A stretch of 10,883 nucleotides of DNA. Origin: Candidatus Eiseniibacteriota bacterium. Its GTDB lineage: Bacteria; Eisenbacteria; RBG-16-71-46; JAGVPR01. The stretch is from NCBI GenBank assembly GCA_020052115.1, contig JAGVPR010000123.1:1-10883 (forward strand), read 5' to 3'. Positions within the stretch are counted from its first letter, which is position 1, and every line of letters starts with the position of its first letter. Below the pieces are notes generated by a model, which was not told where the DNA came from, ran no database searches, and saw nothing but the letters and a program-made list of their open reading frames with translations. Shown here piece by piece: positions 1-5,690 of this stretch. Position numbers and translations under genes: made by a program.

Positions 1-148
1 GCAGGCACGTGCCGTCCGGCGCGATGAGCGCCTTCGAGCCCGTGCGCGCCGCCGTGGATCCCTCGCTCCGGATGACGGTGGCGACGACGAACGGCTGGCC
101 CGACTCGATCAAGAGGGCCGTCTGTCTGTAGAAATCGTTCGTGGCCAT
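1..148 (-). CDS. XdhC/CoxI family protein, N-terminal part (runs off left edge)
   Basis: Only the first 49 codons are in the window. They read MATNDFYRQT, then an ESGQPFVVATVIRSEGST segment, then GSKALIAPDG. This is the N-terminal signature of the XdhC/CoxI family: a short helix followed by an ATVxRxEGSxxxxxGxK strand-turn and an (I/V)xPDG strand. Known family members bind the molybdenum cofactor and help load its sulfurated form into xanthine dehydrogenase-like or CO-dehydrogenase-like hydroxylases in the cytoplasm. The start is the ATG at 146-148. No Shine-Dalgarno is visible, and the predicted transcript leader is only about a dozen bases. The gene is third in a minus-strand series after an FAD oxidoreductase and a small Cys4 protein, but a separate promoter lies just upstream. 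Family assignment is fairly firm; the exact partner enzyme is not visible. Confidence 0.8.
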   Translation of the reverse strand, partial: MATNDFYRQTALLIESGQPFVVATVIRSEGSTAARTGSKALIAPDGTCL

Positions 149-167
149 AGGTTGGTGACCGCGCCCG

Positions 168-197
168 ATTCTAGACGCCATCGCCTCCGGTGCGCAA
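168..197 (-). promoter_or_regulatory. sigma70-type promoter for the XdhC-family gene
   Basis: On the minus strand a -35 element TTGCGC (197-192) and a -10 element TAGAAT (173-168) are separated by 18 bp. The expected start of transcription is near 161, leaving a leader of only about 12 nt before the ATG at 148. The promoter begins just after the stop codon of the 80-residue gene, so the XdhC-family gene can be transcribed on its own. This is inferred from sequence match alone. Confidence 0.5.
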
Positions 198-204
198 CCG
201 CGGT

Positions 205-447
205 TCAGGCCGGCTGGGCGGCGGCCCGCCGGAGCGGTCGCTTAGAGTTTCGGCGCCCAGCCGTCACGGCCGGCGACTTCAGCGCCGAGGCGAAGTACGC
301 GATGCACTCCGGGCAGAGGTGCGCACCCGTGCCGTTGCCCGAGATGAAGTCCTGGGTGACAAGACGGATCAGGTGTTTTTCTTCGGCTGTGTGGTGGCCC
401 GGCACTTCGAAGCGGTCCAGGCACACATTGCAGCGAACCGTCCGCAC
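205..447 (-). CDS. small Cys4 zinc-binding-type protein, function unknown
   Basis: This 80-residue protein starts at a GTG. It has a CNVC pair (C6, C9) and a CPEC pair (C45, C48) separated by 35 residues, with a histidine-rich PGHHTAEEKH stretch between them. That spacing suits one structural zinc site of zinc-ribbon or treble-clef type. Past residue 60 the chain is basic (RRNSKRPLRR) and probably disordered. No membrane segment or signal peptide is visible. A near-ideal Shine-Dalgarno GGGAGG lies 5 nt before the GTG, which makes it a real gene rather than a chance frame in GC-rich DNA. It lies 117 bp downstream of the FAD oxidoreductase and 56 bp upstream of the XdhC-family gene. I do not recognise the family. 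A role in metal handling or protein contacts for the neighbouring enzymes is speculation. Confidence 0.65.
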   Translation of the reverse strand: MRTVRCNVCLDRFEVPGHHTAEEKHLIRLVTQDFISGNGTGAHLCPECIAYFASALKSPAVTAGRRNSKRPLRRAAAQPA

Positions 448-452
448 GGCAG

Positions 453-458
453 CCTCCC
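453..458 (-). promoter_or_regulatory. ribosome binding site of the Cys4 protein
   Basis: On the minus strand GGGAGG precedes the GTG start at 447 with a 5-nt spacer (CTGCC). It is the main evidence for translation of this short gene and fixes the GTG as the start. Confidence 0.65.
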
Positions 459-564
459 GGTGTCGCAGCGGCCGCTCCGTCGCATTCGCGCGGACGCGGC
501 GCGCCGCAGTCCCTTGAGACGAAGGTCGGCCGGAACGATCCTCTGCTTGAGCCGCCGCGCCGCG

Positions 565-1953
565 TCAGACAGGAAGGACGCCGGGATTCAGGATGCCGTC
601 GGGATCGTATCGTCGCTTGAGATCGTGCAGTTTGGGCCATTGCTCGCCGAAGTGCGCTTTCCACCGCCCTTCGTCGAAATGCACGAGGCCCGAGAGGTAA
701 CGCTTTCCTCCCACGGTGAAGCCGAGATCGCTCGCGCGGTCGAGGAGCGGCGCCGCCGCCGGCACGAACTCTTTCGGAAGGCCGGGCAGAATGCCGAAGC
801 CCATCACGAACTCGCTGGCGGGGCGCATGAACAGAGGGGTCTGCGAGGTCGTGCCTCGGGATGGCCAGAGGAGGACATGCCCGCCGCCGAGGGCGTGGGG
901 CGGGTAATGGGCGAGCACCTGGCTGATGTACGCCGCAGCGCCGTCCCACGGGAGGATGGTCTCCATCCAGGGGTGCGCATTCGCCCAGTAGCCCCCGCGC
1001 TTCCACAGCCAGAAGAGCGGCTCGAGTCGAGCGGCGAACTCGAAGAGCGGCCGTTCTTCGGTGTGCACGTGCTTGTAGTAAGAAAGGCCGGAGAGGGCGC
1101 GCGTGTCGTCCGGAGGCGCCTCCGACCCGTATTCGATCGTCGCGTGCAGCGGGAAGAACCACTCCGCGAACGCCGTCGGCTCGCCGCCCATTCTCCGAAA
1201 GCCCTGGGGGCACGGGACGCACCACGACTCGAGGTAGTCGAAACGATCGCTCGCCATCAAGGAGCGCGTGTCCTGCATCAACTTGGCGAGATCGTCGTAC
1301 AGAAGGAAATAGGTTCGCGTGGACGATTTCGCCTCTCGCAGCGCCAGTTCCGCCTCGGCGATGATCCCGAACTGCCCGAGACCCGAACGAACGGCGTCGA
1401 ACAGATCGCGGTTTCGCTCGCGCGAGCAGGTCACGATTTCTCCGGAGCCGGTGACCACGGTGAGCTCGAGCGCGTTGTCGGTCTGTGCGCCGTGCCGGAA
1501 CGAGGAGATTCCCAGGCCCGCGATGGACAGCGTGCCTCCGATCGAGACGCCCAGGTTGTTCGTGAGCACGGGGGGGATCAACCCTTCTGCGAGCGCGGCC
1601 GTGACGAGATCGCGCCACAGCACTCCGCCGTCGCAGCGCGCCGTTCGCCGGGCCTTGTCAATGGAGATCTTCCGTGAGAGCGACGCGGTCGAGAGCACGA
1701 TGCCCCCGTCGTTGAGCGTCTGGCCGCTCTGCGTGTGGGCCTGGCCGCGAGAGGAGACGGCGATCTTGCGCTCGCGAGCGAACGCGACGACGCGGGCGAT
1801 CTCCTCGGCGCTCTGCGGGCGGACGACGACCGCGGGACGGCGGGCGATCATGCGGCCGAAGTCGCTGCTCGCTTCGGCGAGCGACGCCTCGTCGCGCACA
1901 GCCCGGCCGGGGAGGAGTGATTCCAGTTCTTCGAACCATGTCACCGGCGTCAT
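565..1953 (-). CDS. FAD-linked oxidoreductase, cytokinin dehydrogenase-like
   Basis: This 462-residue flavoenzyme has an N-terminal PCMH/VAO-type FAD domain (about 30-205) and a C-terminal substrate cap. No signal peptide is seen, so it should be cytoplasmic. The SSRGQAHTQSGQ motif (67-78) carries the probable covalent FAD histidine, H73. The segments GGTLSIAGLG (139-148), FRHGAQTDNALEL (152-164), GLGQFGII (191-198), the HPW triad (327-329) and the YDPDGILNPG end closely resemble cytokinin dehydrogenases (CKX), which oxidatively cleave N6-side chains of adenine derivatives. By my unaided alignment to maize CKX1, the catalytic Asp (TDYLYLTVGG) is Asn132 here and the second active-site acid (SYVEG) is Lys294, so the true substrate may differ. 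A GGGGA Shine-Dalgarno lies upstream of the ATG. It leads the minus-strand group with the Cys4 and XdhC-family genes. Alternative: another VAO-family alcohol or aldehyde oxidoreductase. Confidence 0.85.
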   Translation of the reverse strand: MTPVTWFEELESLLPGRAVRDEASLAEASSDFGRMIARRPAVVVRPQSAEEIARVVAFARERKIAVSSRGQAHTQSGQTLNDGGIVLSTASLSRKISIDKARRTARCDGGVLWRDLVTAALAEGLIPPVLTNNLGVSIGGTLSIAGLGISSFRHGAQTDNALELTVVTGSGEIVTCSRERNRDLFDAVRSGLGQFGIIAEAELALREAKSSTRTYFLLYDDLAKLMQDTRSLMASDRFDYLESWCVPCPQGFRRMGGEPTAFAEWFFPLHATIEYGSEAPPDDTRALSGLSYYKHVHTEERPLFEFAARLEPLFWLWKRGGYWANAHPWMETILPWDGAAAYISQVLAHYPPHALGGGHVLLWPSRGTTSQTPLFMRPASEFVMGFGILPGLPKEFVPAAAPLLDRASDLGFTVGGKRYLSGLVHFDEGRWKAHFGEQWPKLHDLKRRYDPDGILNPGVLPV

Positions 1954-2011
1954 CTCGGAATCCCCTTGAGTGCGGGTGGCGGATGCGATCCGTGAACGAA
2001 TGCAGGATCAG

Positions 2012-2041
2012 AGAATAACGGGGCCGCGCGGCCCGGGTCAA
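2012..2041 (-). promoter_or_regulatory. sigma70-type promoter for the FAD oxidoreductase
   Basis: On the minus strand TTGACC (2041-2036) and TATTCT (2017-2012) are spaced by 18 bp. Both boxes are close to consensus in an otherwise very GC-rich stretch. Transcription would start near 2005, giving a leader of about 50 nt. The spacer is occupied by a perfect palindrome, listed separately. Confidence 0.6.
2021..2034. repeat. perfect 14-bp palindrome inside a promoter spacer
   Basis: GGGCCGCGCGGCCC is its own reverse complement and sits between the -35 and -10 boxes of the FAD oxidoreductase promoter, where a bound protein would block RNA polymerase. It is a candidate operator. GC-only palindromes do arise by chance in DNA of this composition, so the placement matters more than the symmetry. 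Confidence 0.35.
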
Positions 2042-2101
2042 TCGCGCGGCCGCGGCACGGATGGCCGGCGACGGGAGGTCCGGCCTCGGCGGTCCGCTTC
2101 C

Positions 2102-2131
2102 TTGACGCGCTCCCGGATCCGCTGGTAGCGT
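2102..2131 (+). promoter_or_regulatory. sigma70-type promoter for the methyltransferase
   Basis: TTGACG (2102-2107) and TAGCGT (2126-2131) are spaced by 18 bp. The -35 box is strong and the -10 box moderate. The predicted start near 2138 gives a leader of about 55 nt, which contains a GC dyad at 2150-2163. It is arranged back to back with the minus-strand promoter at 2012-2041. Confidence 0.45.
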
Positions 2132-2149
2132 GAAGCGGGCCGGCATTCT

Positions 2150-2163
2150 GCGGGGTTCCCCGC
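2150..2163. repeat. short GC dyad in the methyltransferase leader
   Basis: Two 6-bp arms, GCGGGG and CCCCGC, flank a TT centre, between the predicted transcription start and the Shine-Dalgarno of the methyltransferase. It could be an operator half-site pair or a small leader hairpin. The sequence alone does not decide, and chance is possible at this base composition. Confidence 0.25.
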
Positions 2164-2193
2164 CTTTGCGACGGCGGAAAGGGAGAGGGGACG

Positions 2194-2829
2194 ATGAGTG
2201 TTCCGAACGCTCCGCGCGACGACGCGGAGGCGAGAAGGCTCGAGGCGCTCTGGCAGGGTTCTTTCGGTGATGAGTACACGGAGCGGAATGCGGCCGCCTC
2301 CGAAGGTCGGCTTCCGTTCTGGAAGGGGATCCTGGACGAGTACCGGTGCCGGAACGTGCTCGAGGTGGGATGCAATCTGGGCGCGAATCTGCGCTGGATC
2401 ACGACGCTGGTCGAGCCCCGCGACGTCTACGGCGTGGATCTCAACGAACGCGCCCTCTCGACTCTGCGCACTTCACACCCCGCGGTGAATGCCGTGTGGT
2501 CGCCCGCGCGCGAGCTTCCGTTTCGCGACCGGTTCTTCGATCTTGTCTTCACGATGGGCGTCCTCATCCACCAGCCTCTCGAAACCCTCCCCGATGTCAT
2601 GTCCGAGATCGTGCGCTGCTCGAGACGATATGTCCTCGCCGGCGAGTATCACGCTGACGAGTTGACCGAGGTACCGTATCGCGGAGAGCGAGCGGCTCTC
2701 TTCAAGCAGGATTTCGGCCGTCGTTACATGGAGCTCTTCCCCGATCTGAAGCTCTTGAAGCGCGGCTTCCTGCCGCGCGGCTCCGGTTGGGACGACACCA
2801 CCTACTGGGTTTTCGAGCGCGGGCGCTGA
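2194..2829 (+). CDS. SAM-dependent methyltransferase, pseudaminic acid-associated methylase-like
   Basis: This 211-residue class I methyltransferase has motif I at VLEVGCNLGANL (55-66), the acidic strand-2 end at YGVDLNE (79-85), and DLVFTMGVLIH (116-126) on the strand-4 side. The N-terminal LWQGSFGDEYTERN and the later EYHADELTEVPYRGERAALFKQDF region (151-174, with FPDL after it) match, from memory, the family annotated as pseudaminic acid biosynthesis-associated methylase, usually found in surface-sugar or flagellin-glycosylation clusters. Acceptor substrates of that family are poorly defined. The start is the ATG after a purine-rich GGGAGAGGGG Shine-Dalgarno. No other nonulosonic-acid sugar genes are nearby, so the gene stands alone here; it could modify a sugar, lipid or small metabolite. 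The fold is certain, the subfamily likely, the substrate unknown. Confidence 0.85.
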   Translation: MSVPNAPRDDAEARRLEALWQGSFGDEYTERNAAASEGRLPFWKGILDEYRCRNVLEVGCNLGANLRWITTLVEPRDVYGVDLNERALSTLRTSHPAVNAVWSPARELPFRDRFFDLVFTMGVLIHQPLETLPDVMSEIVRCSRRYVLAGEYHADELTEVPYRGERAALFKQDFGRRYMELFPDLKLLKRGFLPRGSGWDDTTYWVFERGR

Positions 2830-2841
2830 ATCTGAATCGGA

Positions 2842-2867
2842 GGGCTCCGGCGACACCGGGAAAGCCC
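2842..2867 (+). terminator. possible hairpin after the methyltransferase
   Basis: GGGCT-CCGG pairs with CCGG-(GAA bulge)-AGCCC around a CGACA loop, 12 nt after the methyltransferase stop. No T-run follows, so it is not a classical intrinsic terminator. It may slow transcription or protect the 3' end. The ATP-grasp gene lies 72 bp further on, and no convincing promoter is seen between them, so read-through is possible. Confidence 0.25.
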
Positions 2868-2925
2868 GCGCGCCGATCGAGCCGCGATGCGCCGTTTCGG
2901 GTGGCCTGCGCTCCTGCGTGGCGAT

Positions 2926-2932
2926 GGAGGAG
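2926..2932 (+). promoter_or_regulatory. ribosome binding site that places the ATP-grasp start at GTG 2939
   Basis: GGAGGAG is followed after 6 nt (TTCGCA) by GTG at 2939. The upstream in-frame candidates (GTG 2918, ATG 2924) have no Shine-Dalgarno, and the ATG at 2924 overlaps this site. The shorter start is therefore preferred. Confidence 0.65.
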
Positions 2933-2938
2933 TTCGCA

Positions 2939-4705
2939 GTGTCGGAGGTCGGGTTTCCTCGTTACGACCGGCGCTTCTTCGATTCCTCGGACGATTTCAC
3001 GCTGATCGGCGGCGGCGAGATCGGCGGGAAGGCCCAAGGCCTCGCGTTCGTCAAGCAGTTCCTCGGCGCCCATCCCGGCGTCGCGCGATACGAAGGCGTC
3101 TCCGTCACGATCCCGACCCTCACCGTGCTCGCAACCGATGTGTTCGACGCGTTCCTCGAAGAGAACCGGCTGCGAGCGATCGCGCTCTCCGGCGAGCCGG
3201 ACCGGCGCATCGCACACGCTTTTCAGAGCGCCGACCTGCCGGCCGCCCACGTGGGCGACCTGCGCGCGCTCGTCGAGTCGGCGAGGCAGCCGCTGGCGGT
3301 GCGCTCCTCGAGCCTTCTCGAAGACGCCTTGTTCGAGCCCTGCGCCGGCGTGTACGGGACGAAGATGATCCCGAACAACGAGCCCGATCCGGCGGTCCGC
3401 TTCCGAAAGCTCCTGGAGGCGATCAAGTTCGTGTATTCCTCGACCTTCTTCTCCGGCGCGAAGGCGTATGCGCGATCGGTCGGCCGCGATGCCGCCGATG
3501 AGAAGATGGCCGTGATCGTGCAGGAGGTGGTGGGGGAGCGCCGCGGAGGCCGTTTCTACCCCGCGGTCTCGGGCGTGGCCCGTTCGTTCAACTACTATCC
3601 GATGGGACATGCGCGCCCCGATGACGGCGTGGTGAACTTGGCGCTCGGGCTCGGGAAAACGATCGTTGACGGGGGATCGAGTTGGTCCTATTCGCCGGCG
3701 TATCCCCGGGCGAACCCTCCCTTCGGCTCGGTGGGCGCCCAGCTCGATCAGTCGCAGACCACCTTCTGGGCGGTGAACATGGGCCGGCCGCCGGCATACG
3801 ATCCGATTGCCGAGACCGAGTACCTCGTCGAAGCGGACCTGCAGCAAGCCGAGGATGACGGCGTGCTGCGCTTCATCGCCTCGACCTATGATCCCGAGTC
3901 GGATCGGGTGTCCCCTGGACTGTCGGCCTCGGGGCCCCGCATGGTCACATTTGCTTCGCTGCTCTCGGGCGGAGTCCTCCCGCTCAACGATCTGGTAAAG
4001 GATCTTCTCGCCCTCTCGCGCGAGGCCGCCGGGGCGGAGGTCGAGATGGAATTCGCGATGACGCTCGACCGCGAGCGCGCGCTTCCGGCGCGATTCGGCT
4101 TTCTCCAGCTCCGGCCGCTCGTCGTCTCGCGTGAAGCCGTCTCGATCGCCGACGAAGAGCTTCGCGATCCACGAACGCTCATCGCCTCGGGCGCCGTGCT
4201 CGGGAACGGGATCATCGAGGGCGTGCGCGACGTCGTCTTCGTGCGCCGCGACCGGTTCGATTCCGCGGCGACGCGCGCGATCGCTCGCGAGGTCGAGAAG
4301 ATGAACCGGACGCTCCTCGACGCCGGCCGGCCCTACCTTCTTGTCGGTTTTGGCCGGTGGGGGTCGTCCGATCCGTGGCTCGGGATCCCCGTCGCCTGGA
4401 GCGAGATCTGCGGCGCGCGCGTCATAGTGGAGGCGTCGTTTCCCGGTTTCTCCGCCGATCCGAGTCAGGGATCGCATTTCTTCCACAATATAACGAGCCG
4501 TCAGGTGCCCTACTTCACGGTGCGTGAGCCCGCGGGGGATCTCCTTCGCTGGGAGGCCCTGGAGCGGATGGTCCCGGCTGCTGAAGGGGAGTACGTGCGC
4601 CTCGCGCGGTCGGACGATCCACTTCGCGTCCTGGTGGACGGACGGACGGGTCGGGGGATCGTACAGATGGGGAGACGCCGGAGCCCGACGGACGCCGTCC
4701 CTTGA
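2939..4705 (+). CDS. PEP/pyruvate-binding (PPDK N-terminal type) ATP-grasp protein
   Basis: This predicted 588-residue cytoplasmic protein carries the ATP-grasp nucleotide-binding domain of PEP synthase and pyruvate phosphate dikinase. It has a glycine-rich GGGEIGGKAQGL loop (24-35), AVRSSSLLED (120-129), a MAVIVQEVVGE strand, and FLQLRPL (388-394), the usual end of that domain. It lacks the TGG-x-SH phosphohistidine domain and the PEP-binding barrel, so it cannot be a complete PEP synthase. Instead a C-terminal region of about 190 residues contains FGRWGSSDPWLGIPV (471-485) and a DPSQGSHFF motif. I recall this block from longer Bacteroidota proteins of unknown role, often with a receiver domain in front; that is absent here. 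GTG 2939 is chosen because of its strong Shine-Dalgarno. It may be co-transcribed with the methyltransferase. Its 3' end overlaps the antisense cydB tail. The reaction is unknown; ATP-dependent phosphotransfer to an organic acid or protein is an inference. Confidence 0.85.
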   Translation: MSEVGFPRYDRRFFDSSDDFTLIGGGEIGGKAQGLAFVKQFLGAHPGVARYEGVSVTIPTLTVLATDVFDAFLEENRLRAIALSGEPDRRIAHAFQSADLPAAHVGDLRALVESARQPLAVRSSSLLEDALFEPCAGVYGTKMIPNNEPDPAVRFRKLLEAIKFVYSSTFFSGAKAYARSVGRDAADEKMAVIVQEVVGERRGGRFYPAVSGVARSFNYYPMGHARPDDGVVNLALGLGKTIVDGGSSWSYSPAYPRANPPFGSVGAQLDQSQTTFWAVNMGRPPAYDPIAETEYLVEADLQQAEDDGVLRFIASTYDPESDRVSPGLSASGPRMVTFASLLSGGVLPLNDLVKDLLALSREAAGAEVEMEFAMTLDRERALPARFGFLQLRPLVVSREAVSIADEELRDPRTLIASGAVLGNGIIEGVRDVVFVRRDRFDSAATRAIAREVEKMNRTLLDAGRPYLLVGFGRWGSSDPWLGIPVAWSEICGARVIVEASFPGFSADPSQGSHFFHNITSRQVPYFTVREPAGDLLRWEALERMVPAAEGEYVRLARSDDPLRVLVDGRTGRGIVQMGRRRSPTDAVP

Positions 4706-5690
4706 AGAGACGGAAGAGGAGGGCGAGCGAGGGAACGAGCACCACGGCTCCCGCGGCGATCACCCAGAGCATCGCGTGCAGGACGGCTGCCGGCGCTTTC
4801 GCATTCGCAACGGTCAGAGCCGGCGGGATCAGTGCGGGGTACTGCGCCACGCCCCAACCCCAGATGACCGAGGCGGCGGCTCCGCCGGCGCCGAACGCGG
4901 CCGCGGTGTAACGGCGAAGGAGGACCGCCGTCAGCGATCCGATCCCGCAGGCGACCGAGAGTGCGACGAACGGCCACGCGCGCTCCCGCAATCCGCGCCA
5001 CAGCTCAGGCGCATCCGCGGAAACGAGCGCGAGCCCGAGCACGGCCAGCATCCCCATCCAGGCGCCGGTCGCGAGCGAACGCCTCCGCCAGGTCTCCGCC
5101 AGATCACGGTCTCCTTCGAGGAGGGCCTCGCGAGTGAGATACACGCCGGCCAGGTAGGCGCAGATGCCGACGCCGAAGACGGCGCCGAAGAGCGACAGGG
5201 GGAGGATCCAACCGGTCACGAAGTTCCCGTCGAAGGCGCCGCGAGCATCCACCGCGAGCCGCCCCGAGGCCACCGCGCCGGCCGAAGCGCCGAGAAAGAA
5301 CGGCGCAGCGATCGAGGCCAATGCGAACACGGCGCTCCAGATCTCCTGCTGTCTTACCGCGCCCGCCGCGTAGGATCGGAACGCGAATCCGACGCCGCGG
5401 AAGACGATCCCCACCAGAGCGAGAAGGAGCGGGACCCAGAGAGCCTGCGAGATCGCGGCGTATGCCGGCGGGAACGCCGTCCAGAGCCCCACGAGCACGA
5501 AGATGAGCCAGACGTGGTTCGCCTCCCACACCGGGCCGATCGCATGGTATAGAAGCTCGCGCTCGCGCCGGGGCGCTCGCAGCGCGGTGTTGAACTCCCA
5601 GATACCGGCCCCGAAATCGGCGCCTGCAAGAAGAGCGTACGCCGTCACGGACATGAGGATGATGCCCGCGATCGCCATCTCAGCCGGCAT
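4515..5690 (-). CDS. cydB: cytochrome bd-type quinol oxidase subunit II (CydB/CioB)
   Basis: This 391-residue integral membrane protein is recognised by ADFGAGIWEF near the N-terminus, GPVWEANHVWLIFVLVG in the second helix region, FRGVGFAFRSY, and WILPLSLFGAVFGVGICAYLAGVYLTRE. These are hallmarks of CydB, the structural partner of CydA in the membrane O2 reductase; the ADFGxGxWE form is the one seen in cyanide-insensitive-type members. Its ATG lies within the last codons of cydA (11-nt overlap), with AGAGGA 7 nt upstream, so translation is probably coupled. The membrane domain ends near residue 328 (LFRLFKGR). The remaining 63 or so residues are a Pro/Arg/Ser/Gly-rich tail encoded antisense to the conserved end of the ATP-grasp gene. 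That tail is probably an accident of a missing stop codon, or possibly a frameshift. No small CydX-type frame was noticed. Confidence 0.93.
   Translation of the reverse strand: MPAEMAIAGIILMSVTAYALLAGADFGAGIWEFNTALRAPRRERELLYHAIGPVWEANHVWLIFVLVGLWTAFPPAYAAISQALWVPLLLALVGIVFRGVGFAFRSYAAGAVRQQEIWSAVFALASIAAPFFLGASAGAVASGRLAVDARGAFDGNFVTGWILPLSLFGAVFGVGICAYLAGVYLTREALLEGDRDLAETWRRRSLATGAWMGMLAVLGLALVSADAPELWRGLRERAWPFVALSVACGIGSLTAVLLRRYTAAAFGAGGAAASVIWGWGVAQYPALIPPALTVANAKAPAAVLHAMLWVIAAGAVVLVPSLALLFRLFKGRRPSGSGVSPSVRSPDPSVRPPGREVDRPTARGARTPLQQPGPSAPGPPSEGDPPRAHAP

Noticed and set aside
448..564. Possible extra small gene between the FAD oxidoreductase and the Cys4 gene
   Set aside because: The minus-strand frames here are Arg-rich and lack a start with a ribosome binding site; only the Cys4 gene's own Shine-Dalgarno is convincing.
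190..1677. Long plus-strand frame (495 codons) opposite the FAD oxidoreductase
   Set aside because: Arg/Glu/Ala-rich translation without recognisable motifs; it mirrors a clearly conserved flavoenzyme and reflects GC third-position bias.
2918..2938. Upstream starts GTG 2918 and ATG 2924 for the ATP-grasp gene
   Set aside because: Neither has a Shine-Dalgarno, and they overlap the strong GGAGGAG that serves GTG 2939.
2702..4486. Long minus-strand frame (594 codons) opposite the ATP-grasp gene
   Set aside because: No family resemblance and Arg/His-rich composition; the plus-strand protein has clear ATP-grasp motifs over the same stretch.
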